A stretch of DNA of 61,110 nt from an uncultured Lachnospiraceae bacterium (GCA_910586315.1 CAJUIP010000023.1:1-61110), one strand, 5' to 3'. Positions 7,627 through 17,231 are shown, counted from the stretch's first letter. Made by a program: numbers and translations. Notes: a model not told the origin generated them from the sequence alone.

Positions 7627-10600
7627 AAATATTACATACGGCAGACTGGCATTTCGGGACGTTCCGAAGCCCGGTCAGGGATGGGGTAAATCTCCGCACA
7701 GAGGATACGAAACGCTGCATGGATGAACTGATAAGAGTGGCAAAGGAGGAACATCCGGATTTCTCTCTGGTTTCCGGTGATGTGTTCCACGTTGGCCGGC
7801 TCTGGTCTGACAGATGCTGTGAAGAGATCATTATGGCAATCCACTATATCAAGGAGCTTGCGGCTGTTTCTAATGAGGTAGTGGTCATGCGCGGTACGCC
7901 GAACCATGACGGAGCAGGACAGTTTAATGTCCTCTCCGAAATGTTCAAGGACGTTCTGAATGTGCATATTGTCACCACGCCGGAGGTCCTTGCATTTGAG
8001 GATGCTGACATAGCGGTTCTACCGGGATTTGACAGGGGAGTTTACCGGGCAAAGTTCCCTGGCCTCTCCAGCGAGGAAGAAAATGAGGTGTTCACGCAGG
8101 AACTCTCCAATATCGTTACCGGAATGCGGGCCCGGTGCAGACCTGGTAAGAAAAAAATCCTTATGGCGCATTATACCGTCCCTGGATGCAATACGGAAAG
8201 CGGGCAGACGATGATGCTGACACAGTTTGAGCCGATCATCCCCCAGGAAGCTCTGCTGGCGGCGGGGTATGACCTGGTAGCCTTGGGACATATCCACAGA
8301 CCGCAGAACCTGATGAACCAGTATTGGTTTTACTCCGGCGCCATAAATGCCATGAATTTCAATGACGAAGGACAGGAGCGGGGATTCTGGATCCACACGG
8401 ATATGCCGTTTGGGGGATGGGACAGCCGGTTTTTCAAGACACCAATCAGGGAATTCATCACTTTTGATTTTACTGACACGGATATCACAGCGATCAATCT
8501 CGGAGACATGGATGATGTGGCATACAATTACTGGCAGTACAATGGGGCCGTGAAAGATAAGATTGTCCGGATCCATTATAGCTGCTCTGCGGAGAACAGC
8601 AAAGCGCTGAATAAGGCGCTGATAGAGAGGACGCTGCTTGAAGACGGGGCTTTCATGGTATGGGAGATCCTCCCGGACAAAATAGATGAATTTGCAAACC
8701 GGACAGAGCTGGCCGGAGCCACGGATCCGGAAGCCAATCTTATCAAATATCTTGAAGAGAAGCAGATAGAGCCGGAAAGGGTGCAGGAGCTTGTGCTGAA
8801 AGCAAGGCCTATTATCGCAGAGGCAGAGGCAAATATGCCAACGGCGGCCAATACCGGGATATTTGAACCGGTGGAGATTTCGGTCAAGAATTACCGTAAC
8901 TATGAGGATGAAACCTTTAATTTTGAGGATATCACATTCTGCACCATCAATGGGCAGAACGGGGCCGGGAAGAGCAGCCTGTTCATGGACGCCATAATTG
9001 ACTGCCTTTATGAGCAGCCGAGGGAGGGCATCATCAAGGACGATACCGGGAGATCCCCCTGGCTGCGGAATGATGAATCGGTCCGGTCTGGCGCCATTAT
9101 GTTCACATTCCGTATCGGGGAAAAGAAATATCGGGTGACAAGGACCAGGGCCCGCTCCGGGAAAGTAACGCTGAACATTGCGTGTTTCATGGAAGGGGAA
9201 TGGAAAGACTGCTCAAAGGAAAGGGCAAACGATACCCAGCAGGAGATATTGAATATCATTGGCATGGATAGCTTCACGTTCAAGTCCTGTGCACTGATCA
9301 TGCAGGATCAGTATGGGCTCTTTCTGCAGGCCAAGCCGGAGGAACGGGTGGAAGTCCTCGGAACGCTTCTCGGCCTGGGCGTTTATCAGGTCATGGAGAG
9401 GATTGCCCAGGATAAGGCAAAAGTATATGGGGCAAAGAACCGCGAGCTGAAGCAGGAGGTCGAGATCCATAGGAGCACGATATCCGGCTTTGGAAATCCG
9501 GATGAAGAGCTGGAGAACTGCCGGACGGAACTGGCGGGATATGAGAGCAGCTTGCAGGCGAAGACCGCAGAGCGGGATAAAAATAAGCTTCTCCTGACAA
9601 ACCAACAGGAAGCCGCAGAAAGGAGGACAAAGCTGTTGGCATCTATTACCACTCTGCAGAGTAAAAAGGCTGCTACAGGCCAAAATAGAGCCACTCAGCA
9701 GGCGATTATAGACAGTTGTTCGGTTATTCTTGACAGCCGGCAGGAGATTGAGGGGAAGGTCGCAGAGTATAACGCCCTCATGGAGCGTGAAAGAAATCTG
9801 GCCAGTGAATCTGCGCTGTATTCTGCAAAGAAGCGGGAGGCGGAAGGCTTTGCAAGGCAGGCTGCATCGGAGCAGGAGGCTATTGATGCTTTCAAAGCGA
9901 GGATGAAGCAAAAAGAAAATGAACTGTCATGGGCCCAGCCATCGGATCAGGATGCTGTCATCAAAGAAAACGCCGCGGAGTATGAACGGCAGAAGAAGTT
10001 GCTGGATGAGGCATATGAACAGGAAAGGGCATACCGGGCGGTGGAGAAACAGCTGACGCAGGCAAGGTACGATTTACAGCAGATCACCACACGGCATGAT
10101 TCGGACATAAAGCGTCTGCAGTTCGGAGAGGACGGACTGAAAAAGAAAGCGGAACTGCTCTCTAATGTGGAATGCGTGGATATATCCCAGGCTAAATGTG
10201 GATTTCTGGCGGATGCGATTTCCGCAAAACAGGCACTGGATGATTACCCTGGGCGCTATGCAGAGCTGGAGAGAGCCTATGGGGAGCAGGCGGCGCCCCT
10301 CAATCAGCGGGTTGCCGAGTTAGAAGAGCAGCTGGCCGGACTGCCCTTTGATGCCGGGAGAGTGGCGGCAGTATCGAAGAGGATAGCCGAGTTGAAGCCC
10401 TACATAACAAAGCTTGAAGCCATCAACCAACGGGAAGGCAAGATTGCCCTGTTGGAAGCCGATATACAGCATTTGCAGTCAAATATACTCGGGGCAGAAA
10501 AAAGGCTTGCAGAGGCCAAATTAAAGGGCACAGAGGCCGAGCGGGAGCGCGACCGGTACGCCAAGGTATCGGAGGAACATGCACAGGTGCTGAGTGCGAT

Positions 10601-11471
10601 CACAGCGCTCGGTCCGTGGATTGAAAAAGAAAAGCAGCTTCCGGTGGCAGAGGAAAGAAAGACCACGGCAATGGGCCGGGTGCTTGAACTGGCGGCAGAA
10701 ATGGCAGAGATCGAGGCGGAAATCAGTGAAAAACAGGCTGAGGCAGACAAAGAGGCGCAAGCCATGAGCGGCATAGAGGAACTTGTCGGCATTGTTGCCA
10801 GCATGAATGTGGAAGTGGATTCCATCAATGCCCTAGTACGGGAAAAGCAGATGAAGATCGGAGCTCTGCAGCAGAAATCAGATCAAATCTCCAAACTGAA
10901 AAAGGAGATTGTGGCTTTGCAGGAAAAGCAGACGGAATACGCAAAAGAAACGGCAGATTATGACGCCCTGAAAGTTGCATTTAGCCAGAGCGGTGTCCCC
11001 CATCAGATTATCCGCTCCATTATCCCGCAACTCACGGCCACATCCAATTCTATTTTGGGACAGATGACCGGCGGGAAAATGGGCGTGGAGTTCCGGCTGG
11101 AAAGGATGCAGAAAAACGGAAAGGAAAAGGTTTCTCTGGATATTTTCATTGAGGAATATGGGAAATCCGTACTGCCGTATCTGTCGAAGTCAGGAGGTGA
11201 AAAGGTAAAATCCTCTCTCTCAGTTATCCTTGCCCTTGCGGAGATCAAGTCATCATCTGCCGGGATCCAGCTGGGGATGCTCTTTATTGACGAACCTCCG
11301 TTTTTGGACGGGGACGGTATTCAGGCATACTGTGACGCACTGGAAACCATCCAGGGCCGGTACAGAAACATTAAAATCATGGCAATCACGCACGATCCTA
11401 CCATGAAAGCCAGGTTCCCCCAGAATTTGGATGTCGTAAAGACTGAGAGGGGCAGCAAGGTTATTTATTAA
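7623..11471 (+). CDS. Fused Mre11-Rad50 (SbcD-SbcC) DNA repair nuclease/ATPase
   Basis: A single 1282-residue chain. Residues 1 to about 400 are a calcineurin-type phosphoesterase like SbcD/Mre11, with metal-site motifs ADWHFG (Asp8, His10), SGDVFH (about 53), PNHDG (about 97) and LGHIH (about 223). The rest is an SbcC/Rad50 ATPase: Walker A GQNGAGKSS from residue 444, Q-loop near Gln561, two long coiled-coil arms, the signature SGGEK near 1190 and Walker B LFIDEPP (Asp1223, Glu1224). The hinge has Cys851 and Cys859 (C-x7-C) rather than the classical CxxC zinc hook. It would process DNA ends during phage replication and recombination. Nuclease and ATPase are normally separate subunits. Confidence 0.93.
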   Translation: MKILHTADWHFGTFRSPVRDGVNLRTEDTKRCMDELIRVAKEEHPDFSLVSGDVFHVGRLWSDRCCEEIIMAIHYIKELAAVSNEVVVMRGTPNHDGAGQFNVLSEMFKDVLNVHIVTTPEVLAFEDADIAVLPGFDRGVYRAKFPGLSSEEENEVFTQELSNIVTGMRARCRPGKKKILMAHYTVPGCNTESGQTMMLTQFEPIIPQEALLAAGYDLVALGHIHRPQNLMNQYWFYSGAINAMNFNDEGQERGFWIHTDMPFGGWDSRFFKTPIREFITFDFTDTDITAINLGDMDDVAYNYWQYNGAVKDKIVRIHYSCSAENSKALNKALIERTLLEDGAFMVWEILPDKIDEFANRTELAGATDPEANLIKYLEEKQIEPERVQELVLKARPIIAEAEANMPTAANTGIFEPVEISVKNYRNYEDETFNFEDITFCTINGQNGAGKSSLFMDAIIDCLYEQPREGIIKDDTGRSPWLRNDESVRSGAIMFTFRIGEKKYRVTRTRARSGKVTLNIACFMEGEWKDCSKERANDTQQEILNIIGMDSFTFKSCALIMQDQYGLFLQAKPEERVEVLGTLLGLGVYQVMERIAQDKAKVYGAKNRELKQEVEIHRSTISGFGNPDEELENCRTELAGYESSLQAKTAERDKNKLLLTNQQEAAERRTKLLASITTLQSKKAATGQNRATQQAIIDSCSVILDSRQEIEGKVAEYNALMERERNLASESALYSAKKREAEGFARQAASEQEAIDAFKARMKQKENELSWAQPSDQDAVIKENAAEYERQKKLLDEAYEQERAYRAVEKQLTQARYDLQQITTRHDSDIKRLQFGEDGLKKKAELLSNVECVDISQAKCGFLADAISAKQALDDYPGRYAELERAYGEQAAPLNQRVAELEEQLAGLPFDAGRVAAVSKRIAELKPYITKLEAINQREGKIALLEADIQHLQSNILGAEKRLAEAKLKGTEAERERDRYAKVSEEHAQVLSAITALGPWIEKEKQLPVAEERKTTAMGRVLELAAEMAEIEAEISEKQAEADKEAQAMSGIEELVGIVASMNVEVDSINALVREKQMKIGALQQKSDQISKLKKEIVALQEKQTEYAKETADYDALKVAFSQSGVPHQIIRSIIPQLTATSNSILGQMTGGKMGVEFRLERMQKNGKEKVSLDIFIEEYGKSVLPYLSKSGGEKVKSSLSVILALAEIKSSSAGIQLGMLFIDEPPFLDGDGIQAYCDALETIQGRYRNIKIMAITHDPTMKARFPQNLDVVKTERGSKVIY

Positions 11472-11478
11472 AAATTGG

Positions 11479-11502
11479 CCGGAGGGCGGAAACGCTCTCC
11501 GG
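11479..11502 (+). promoter_or_regulatory. GNRA-loop hairpin before the replisome organizer gene
   Basis: 11479-11488 pairs with 11493-11502 (10 bp, one G-T wobble) around a GAAA tetraloop, in the 50-base gap ahead of the next ribosome binding site. There is no T-run, so it is more likely an RNA stability or translation element than a terminator. Confidence 0.5.
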
Positions 11503-11521
11503 GAATGAAAGGAGTGGTGGG

Positions 11522-12334
11522 ATGCCAAACAGGATATTGAAAGAGAGCATTTGCAGAAGCGAAGAAATAGATTCCTTATCCTGGTTTGAAGAAGTTCTGT
11601 TCTATAGGCTGATCGTGATCTGTGATGATTTTGGGAGATATGACGGCAGGGCAAAGATAATCAAGGGTTCATGCTTTCCCTTAAAGGATGTTACGGAAAA
11701 AGATATTGATAAGGCGCTTGATAAGTTGTCGGCGGTAGGCTTGGTCCGAGTGTATAAGGCACAGGGAAGACCGTACCTGCAATTGGTAACTTGGGCGGAA
11801 CATCAGAGGATCCGTAACCAGAAAAGTAAATATCCGGGGTACACATGCGATTGCGAACTTTTGCTGTCAAATGACAGCAAAGGACAGCAAAAGGAAGCAT
11901 CGGACAACAAATGCGTCCGTAATCCAATCCAATCGGAATCCAAATCCGAATCGGAATCCAAATCCGAATCGGAATCCAATGCGGATATATGCTCCGAGCA
12001 GAAAGCAGCTGCGGAGCCGCCGGTAATCGCGCTCCCCTTGAATACCGGGGAGGAATACTCCGTCACACAGGAAGAGGTGGCGGGGTGGATGGAACTTTAT
12101 CCGGCTGTTGATGTCATGCAATGTCTGCGGAACATGAAAGGCTGGCTGATGTCTAATCCGGCAAAAAGAAAAACGGCACGGGGAATCACGCGCTTTATAA
12201 CAACATGGCTGCAAAAAGAACAGGATCGGGGAGGGACGCAGGGATATAGGCCCATAGCGAACCGGGAACCGGCCGGCGCTTCCAGAGTGGAGCAATTTGC
12301 AGCGGGAGCAAGGGAGTGGGCGAATAATGGATAA
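11522..12334 (+). CDS. Phage replisome organizer / replication initiator
   Basis: A 270-residue initiator. Residues 1 to about 115 form the phage replisome-organizer winged-helix domain (MPNRILKESICRSEEIDSLS and following, ending LVTWAEHQRIR). Residues about 130-160 are a low-complexity Ser/Glu/Lys linker encoded by an iteron array. The C-terminal part is a DnaD-like helical domain with a basic end. Proteins of this type bind iterons inside their own gene and recruit the helicase loader. The next gene is a helicase-loader-like protein, which fits. ATG 11522 has GGAG about seven bases upstream. Confidence 0.85.
   Translation: MPNRILKESICRSEEIDSLSWFEEVLFYRLIVICDDFGRYDGRAKIIKGSCFPLKDVTEKDIDKALDKLSAVGLVRVYKAQGRPYLQLVTWAEHQRIRNQKSKYPGYTCDCELLLSNDSKGQQKEASDNKCVRNPIQSESKSESESKSESESNADICSEQKAAAEPPVIALPLNTGEEYSVTQEEVAGWMELYPAVDVMQCLRNMKGWLMSNPAKRKTARGITRFITTWLQKEQDRGGTQGYRPIANREPAGASRVEQFAAGAREWANNG
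11912..11983 (+). repeat. Iteron array inside the initiator gene, candidate phage origin
   Basis: An 18-base unit, AATCGGAATCCAAATCCG, is repeated at 11931-11948 and 11949-11966, and partly at 11967-11980. It is built from AATCSR hexamers and preceded by AATCCAATCC. Lactococcal and other Gram-positive phages carry the origin as iterons inside the organizer gene, so this is the best origin candidate in the window. A related shorter block lies at 3425-3471. Confidence 0.7.
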
Positions 12335-12968
12335 ACAGCAGTTTGCGACAATCTCCATTGGAATCAAAGCCGCCTATCCGGCCTCGAAGATACTGGAAGA
12401 TACGGCCTCTATGGATTTCTGGTACATGATGTTGAAAGACATTCCGTATGAGGTAGCTGAAAATGCCGTTATGGAGCATATATGCACCAATGTATTTCCC
12501 CCGAACATAGCGGAAATCCGGAAGCTGTGCATGGAGCGGTGCAGACAGCCGGTGCCGAGCTTTGACGAAGCGTGGGGCGTGGTGCAGAAAGCGATATCCA
12601 GATATGGCCGGGAGCGTCCACAGGAAGCATTTGAAACCATGGATGAGCTTACCAGGACGATAGTGAAAAATCTCGGATGGACCAGGCTGTGCTGCAGTGA
12701 AAATATGACAGCTGATAGAGCGAATTTCAGGGAAGCGTATGAAGCCAGGGCTGATAATTTGCAGAATAGCCGCCAGCTGCCGGAGTTCGTGGCAAAGGGG
12801 AAGGCGATGCTGCAAGAGCAGTATATTCCGGCCATTGAAGAGAAACCGGCACCGAGGATTGAGACCGCAGAGAGACCGCCGGATCCAAGGGCAGAACTTA
12901 CACAGGAGCAGATGGAGGAACGGGCAAGGAAATTTGAGGAGGCGAGAAGGAGGATTTTAAGTGGCTAA
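12327..12968 (+). CDS. Replicative helicase loader/inhibitor-like protein
   Basis: A 213-residue protein. Residues 1-80 resemble the N-terminal domain of phage helicase loader/inhibitor proteins (G39P type: helical, with the DFWYMMLKDIPYEVAENAV and FPPNIAEIR pattern). The C-terminal part is helical and charged. ATG 12327 overlaps the organizer stop (ATGGATAA), so the two are coupled. It would connect the organizer at the origin to the host replicative helicase, since no phage helicase gene is seen. Identification is by pattern and context. Confidence 0.7.
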   Translation: MDKQQFATISIGIKAAYPASKILEDTASMDFWYMMLKDIPYEVAENAVMEHICTNVFPPNIAEIRKLCMERCRQPVPSFDEAWGVVQKAISRYGRERPQEAFETMDELTRTIVKNLGWTRLCCSENMTADRANFREAYEARADNLQNSRQLPEFVAKGKAMLQEQYIPAIEEKPAPRIETAERPPDPRAELTQEQMEERARKFEEARRRILSG

Positions 12969-13806
12969 AGCAAAGCGGAGTGAAATCATACAGGGTACCG
13001 AAAAGGAATTCCTTGATGTGTTCAACCGGCTCTGCTATTCCAGAAGCTCTTGGCAGGTATGGGCTGACTTGATAAGCGCAATCGCATGTACCTTGAGCAA
13101 TGTGACAGATCGGACGCAGAAGCATTTTGAGGCGAGGGAAAAGGAATATGCCCAGTGTATAGAGAGGCTCGGCTCGGTGGAGATAGCAGCGGAGATACTC
13201 AATATCATCGTCATGGCTCTGGAAAATGAACCGGAACAGGACTTCCTCGGAAAAATGTATATGAATCTGAACCTGGGGAACCACTGGAAAGGCCAGTTTT
13301 TCACCCCATATAACATATGCAAAATGATGTCGCAGATGACGGTGGGGACCGTTGACAGGCAGATTGAAGAACAGGGCTACATATCCATTTGTGATCCGGC
13401 CTGCGGCGCAGGGGCAACACTGATAGCGGCTGCAAATACCCTGAAAAGATCTAAATACAATTTTCAGAACCATGTGCTTTTCGTGGGGCAGGACGTGGAT
13501 CGGGTGGTGGCTCAGATGTGCTATATCCAGCTTTCGCTTCTGGGATGCGCCGGTTATATCTGCGTAGGGAATACGATTACCAACCCTTTGACCGGCCCGG
13601 TATTATTCCCCAGGGAAAACGAGGGGCAGGAAATGTGGTATATGCCAATGTTCCAGTCGGATGTGTGGCAGTGGCGAAAGATATTTCATTCGCTGGGGAG
13701 TATGGGTGGAACCGTAACCACCGAAAAAACAGTGGAAAAAGAGCACTTTTATATGTTTTTCGATTTTGAAGAAAAGGAGGCGCAGTATGGAAATCAAAGG
13801 ATTTGA
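12961..13806 (+). CDS. N6-adenine DNA methylase-like protein lacking the NPPY motif
   Basis: A 281-residue protein with the SAM-binding motif I CDPACGAGATL (Asp145) and an acidic motif II (GQDVD), as in N-6 DNA methylases of the HsdM type. The region around GQFFTPYNICKMM before motif I is also typical. The catalytic NPPY/DPPY is absent; only NTITNP stands at that place, so methyltransfer activity is doubtful. GTG 12961 follows AAGGAGG and overlaps the preceding stop. It is followed directly by PcfK and PcfJ-like genes, a trio also seen on conjugative plasmids. Confidence 0.75.
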   Translation: MAKAKRSEIIQGTEKEFLDVFNRLCYSRSSWQVWADLISAIACTLSNVTDRTQKHFEAREKEYAQCIERLGSVEIAAEILNIIVMALENEPEQDFLGKMYMNLNLGNHWKGQFFTPYNICKMMSQMTVGTVDRQIEEQGYISICDPACGAGATLIAAANTLKRSKYNFQNHVLFVGQDVDRVVAQMCYIQLSLLGCAGYICVGNTITNPLTGPVLFPRENEGQEMWYMPMFQSDVWQWRKIFHSLGSMGGTVTTEKTVEKEHFYMFFDFEEKEAQYGNQRI

Positions 13807-14929
13807 TGGGAATCTGTCGGAAGAGAGCAAAAAGGCTCTGCAGTCGGAAACATGGCAGAAAGTCAGGGATAGCATGAAAGAGAAAAAAGAGGTTAAGCAC
13901 TTCACGGCTGAATGCACAGCGGAAAATGCCTATGGAGCGATCTGGAACCAGGTTGTAAATGAGTATCTGAAAAGCGGATATAATGCCGAGGATAAAAGTC
14001 CTGATATTGTCGTGATGGGCGAGACGTACAAGACATTGAAGCGCCCGGAGGTAACGGTCTTTTATGACGCTGCCGGGGACACTCTCTTTGACGTGACAAA
14101 TGAGAGGCTTGAAAAGGAATATGAGTGGCTGATGAACAGCGGTGCCGAGGATACGGCGGAGAATATGAATACCAGGGAGGATGATGATGCGGATGGGAAA
14201 AGCGATTTGGTTGTGGAACAGACGGAGGAAGATCCGGAAGCTGGCAAGGCTCCGCAGGCGGAGCAAACGGAGGAGGATGAAAACAATGCGGATAATGGGG
14301 CAGATGATGATGTGATTCCTATGGGAACAGCATCTTTGAAGGAAATTGTTACAGGATTGCCGGCACCGACCGCAGAGGAAATTGCAGCTGCTAAAGAGGA
14401 AAATGCTAAGTCTATCAAGCAAAGGGCTGAGGAAAAACTGAAAAAGGAGCTGGCGGCGGCCAAAGACAAATTATTTGCGGATCCGATTATCAGCTATCTT
14501 CTGAAGCGGTGTGAAGAGGATGAAGGGATGGCGGAGGATGTGGCGCAGGATCATAAGACCTGGCAAAAGTGTTTTGAATATATCTATCGCCAGGCCAGAC
14601 AACAGGCGCATGGGAATTGTGCTGCTGTCCGTGATGATGTGGTATATGAATGGGCCGAGGACTATTACCACAAGGATGATAAGGCTGAGGAAGAGAAGAA
14701 AGCCAAAAAGGCAGCCGAGGACAAGGCCAAAAAGACCGCTACTGAAAAAGCTAAAAAGGTAAAAACTGCGACAGAACGAAAAACGGTTAAAGCGAAAGGA
14801 AATGCTGAGAAGACGGAAAAGGTTTCCGTTCCTCCTAAAGCAGAAACGCCTAAAGCGCCGCCGAAGCCCAAGAAAAACCCGAAAGAGATGGACGGCCAGA
14901 TGGATCTGTTCTCAATGATGGGCATGTAG
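13787..14929 (+). CDS. PcfK-like protein
   Basis: A 380-residue protein. Residues 1-100 form a mixed domain (TAENAYGAIWNQVVNEYL). An acidic linker runs from about 130 to 170. The PcfK-like core (about 225-305, DPIISYLLKRCEEDEGMAED and the HGNCAAVRDDVVYEWAEDYY segment) is followed by a long Lys/Ala-rich basic tail ending in DGQMDLFSMM. PcfK is a protein of unknown function on enterococcal conjugative plasmid pCF10 and is widespread in Firmicutes mobile elements. The start at 13787 has AGGAGG. The basic tail and the C-terminal QMDLFSM (clamp-motif-like) suggest contact with DNA or the sliding clamp; the latter is inference. Confidence 0.75.
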   Translation: MEIKGFDGNLSEESKKALQSETWQKVRDSMKEKKEVKHFTAECTAENAYGAIWNQVVNEYLKSGYNAEDKSPDIVVMGETYKTLKRPEVTVFYDAAGDTLFDVTNERLEKEYEWLMNSGAEDTAENMNTREDDDADGKSDLVVEQTEEDPEAGKAPQAEQTEEDENNADNGADDDVIPMGTASLKEIVTGLPAPTAEEIAAAKEENAKSIKQRAEEKLKKELAAAKDKLFADPIISYLLKRCEEDEGMAEDVAQDHKTWQKCFEYIYRQARQQAHGNCAAVRDDVVYEWAEDYYHKDDKAEEEKKAKKAAEDKAKKTATEKAKKVKTATERKTVKAKGNAEKTEKVSVPPKAETPKAPPKPKKNPKEMDGQMDLFSMMGM

Positions 14930-14941
14930 GGGGTGGTTAAT

Positions 14942-17044
14942 ATGAATAAGAGATTGCTTTCAAGGATAGAAAAGCCCAAGGCGTCTGAAAATATGATTCG
15001 TCTGGCGAAAAGAACAGACGGGGACAGGTATATCGCGACAGCAAAAATTATTGATGTGGATGGAGAAAAAATACTGCTCTTGAATTTCTTCCAGAGGTCA
15101 GAACTCGTCAAGGAGAAAACAGGAGCAGCATTTAGGACATTTATTTCCCGGAGCGATTATATCACGCAGGACTTATCTAGCGCAAGAGTGAAATGGAAAA
15201 CTGGAAGTTTCAAGTCAATTTTGGGGTGGTATTGGTGGAATACCAAAGAAAAGGGGCATGATGTCACATTCGCATCAGATTCAGATTTTATCAGCGCGAA
15301 ATATTATATGAAAGCCTATTTGGAGGGGGAAGATCCGAATGTATGGGATGCAATCTGGAAATTTCAGGATGAAGTTCTCGACAGGCGGTTGAAGGCTAAG
15401 CATAAAAAAGAAACAGACAAAATTGATAAGAAAATGGAGATGGTACCAGAAAAGCCGGAAGGATTTGAAAAATGGGTGCATGAGATTGCGATGAGGGATA
15501 AAAGGTATCTGGTGTATGAGGCTGCAAGCAAAAAGAAAATGACCACAGGATACTGCACTTATTGCAAAAGGACTGTCGGAATAGATGTTAAATCTGTTCG
15601 ACCTCGAAATAAAAAACGGGGGAATTGCCCTAACTGTGGCAGTCCTGTAACGTTCATCCCCAAAGGATACTTTCCAGCCTATCAGAGAGATAATAAATGG
15701 GTATGCCTGATGCAAAAAGTTTCGACTGGAATTGTGGCAAGATATTTTCACGTCCATCAGGATATCCAAAGAGATTATAACTACAAGGAATCGTTTAGCA
15801 TAGGCGAACTCTGCAGAGCGTTTTTGGAAGAAGACAACGTGGAGATTAAAATTGATTCATATGAATGGGGGATATACAAACAGCATGGGCTTCCGCGTTG
15901 GTGTCCAGACCAGAATCATAAAAATTGTGCAAGTGCTGTTGTTTATACAGAGAACCTGCCAGAGGTGTTTAAGGGGACTTTCTACAGGTATTGCGCTTTG
16001 GACTTATACCAAAAGAAATTTGCCTGTGATCCAATACCGGTATGGCGCTTTATGAATACATATCCTCGATACACCTATCTGGAAATGTTTTTAAAGGCCG
16101 GCCTTGTTAATTTGACCGGTGAAATTGTGGAAGGGCATGCATACCAGCTTGATTTAAATGGCAAGACACCAGAGACCATTTTGGGGATATCTAAAAAATA
16201 TATCTCAATACTGAGAGAGATTGACGGAGGCACTGATGAATTAAGGTTACTGAAACAGTGTGAATCCGATAATATTCTTCCGCAGGGAGAAGATATCCGT
16301 GGTTTCTGCGAACGGTTCGGAGGAAATGATGAACTGATCGGGGTTATCAATGCCCATATGAGCATACGGAAGTTTAACAAATATATGGATAAGCAAAGAA
16401 CTGCCTTGCCAAAGCATAAAGAAGTCCCCTGCCACGCAGCATGGTGTTCTCCGGAAAGCTACAGCAAAAAGGAACGGATGCGTGAGGGATATAGAAATCT
16501 GGCAAAAGACTGGTTGGACTATATTTCGTGGAGTGCAACATTGAAGTATGACACAAAAGATATGTATATATTGCTCCCTCCGGATTTTGGAAAGGCCCAT
16601 GATAGGGTAATGAAAGAATATCAGGCGTTTAAGGATGAACAGGAACGGAAACGTCAAGAAGAATTAGAGAAGTTGATCAAGAAAGCTTTAGATGCCGCCG
16701 AGGGTATTCCGGCGATGATGATGAAGGCCAGAGGATTGATGCTCATTCTTCCCAAGAGCGGATCTGAGATTAAGGAAGAGGGCCGGACGCTGCATCACTG
16801 TGTGGGAACCTATGTAGAGCGAGTTGCGAAAGGCGAAACCATGATTCTGTTTATTAGAAAGGAAACTGCTCCGGACATCCCTTATTTTACACTGGAATAT
16901 AGAGACGGAAAAGTCGTCCAATGCAGAGGCAAAAAGAACTGTGGGATGACAAAAGATGTTAAAGCTTTCGTTAAAGCTTTCGAGCGAAAAATGAAAGAGG
17001 AGAGCGAGGCAGAAAATTCTGTAAAGGGAAGGAGGGCGGGGTGA
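14942..17044 (+). CDS. PcfJ-like protein
   Basis: A 700-residue protein. A zinc-binding segment lies at about 200-235 (CTYCKR and CPNCGSP). The hallmark C-terminal PcfJ-like region with GRTLHHCVGTYVERVAKGE and TLEYRDGKVVQCRGKKN is near 615-670. It follows the PcfK-like gene by 12 bases, as on pCF10-type plasmids. The role in phage or plasmid biology is unknown. ATG 14942 is preferred, six bases after GGGGGTGG. Confidence 0.85.
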   Translation: MNKRLLSRIEKPKASENMIRLAKRTDGDRYIATAKIIDVDGEKILLLNFFQRSELVKEKTGAAFRTFISRSDYITQDLSSARVKWKTGSFKSILGWYWWNTKEKGHDVTFASDSDFISAKYYMKAYLEGEDPNVWDAIWKFQDEVLDRRLKAKHKKETDKIDKKMEMVPEKPEGFEKWVHEIAMRDKRYLVYEAASKKKMTTGYCTYCKRTVGIDVKSVRPRNKKRGNCPNCGSPVTFIPKGYFPAYQRDNKWVCLMQKVSTGIVARYFHVHQDIQRDYNYKESFSIGELCRAFLEEDNVEIKIDSYEWGIYKQHGLPRWCPDQNHKNCASAVVYTENLPEVFKGTFYRYCALDLYQKKFACDPIPVWRFMNTYPRYTYLEMFLKAGLVNLTGEIVEGHAYQLDLNGKTPETILGISKKYISILREIDGGTDELRLLKQCESDNILPQGEDIRGFCERFGGNDELIGVINAHMSIRKFNKYMDKQRTALPKHKEVPCHAAWCSPESYSKKERMREGYRNLAKDWLDYISWSATLKYDTKDMYILLPPDFGKAHDRVMKEYQAFKDEQERKRQEELEKLIKKALDAAEGIPAMMMKARGLMLILPKSGSEIKEEGRTLHHCVGTYVERVAKGETMILFIRKETAPDIPYFTLEYRDGKVVQCRGKKNCGMTKDVKAFVKAFERKMKEESEAENSVKGRRAG

Positions 17045-17045
17045 C

Positions 17046-17231
17046 ATGGCGGATAAGGCAAGGCATAAGATCAGAAATCTGCTTATGAAGCTGAATGATG
17101 AAGACCGGAATACTCTTTGTTGTCTGCTGATAAAAGCGGGATATGCTGCCCGGATCGGAAAGGAGCGCCCCGGTGGCAAGGGGCAGACAATGTATTTCGT
17201 GGAATTTTGGGAGGAGGATGCAGATGCTTAG
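17046..17231 (+). CDS. Small hypothetical protein
   Basis: A 61-residue protein, basic at the N-terminus and acidic at the C-terminus, starting just after the PcfJ-like stop with GGAGGGCGGGG as ribosome site. No recognised domain. It overlaps the next start by a few bases. Confidence 0.55.
   Translation: MADKARHKIRNLLMKLNDEDRNTLCCLLIKAGYAARIGKERPGGKGQTMYFVEFWEEDADA

Noticed and set aside
11912..11983. CRISPR array
   Set aside because: Repeats are 18 bases, directly adjacent without unique spacers, inside a gene; no cas genes are present.
13577..14422. A 281-codon minus-strand frame opposite the methylase-like and PcfK-like genes
   Set aside because: Antisense shadow with Phe/Arg/Ile-biased composition typical of reverse-strand reading.
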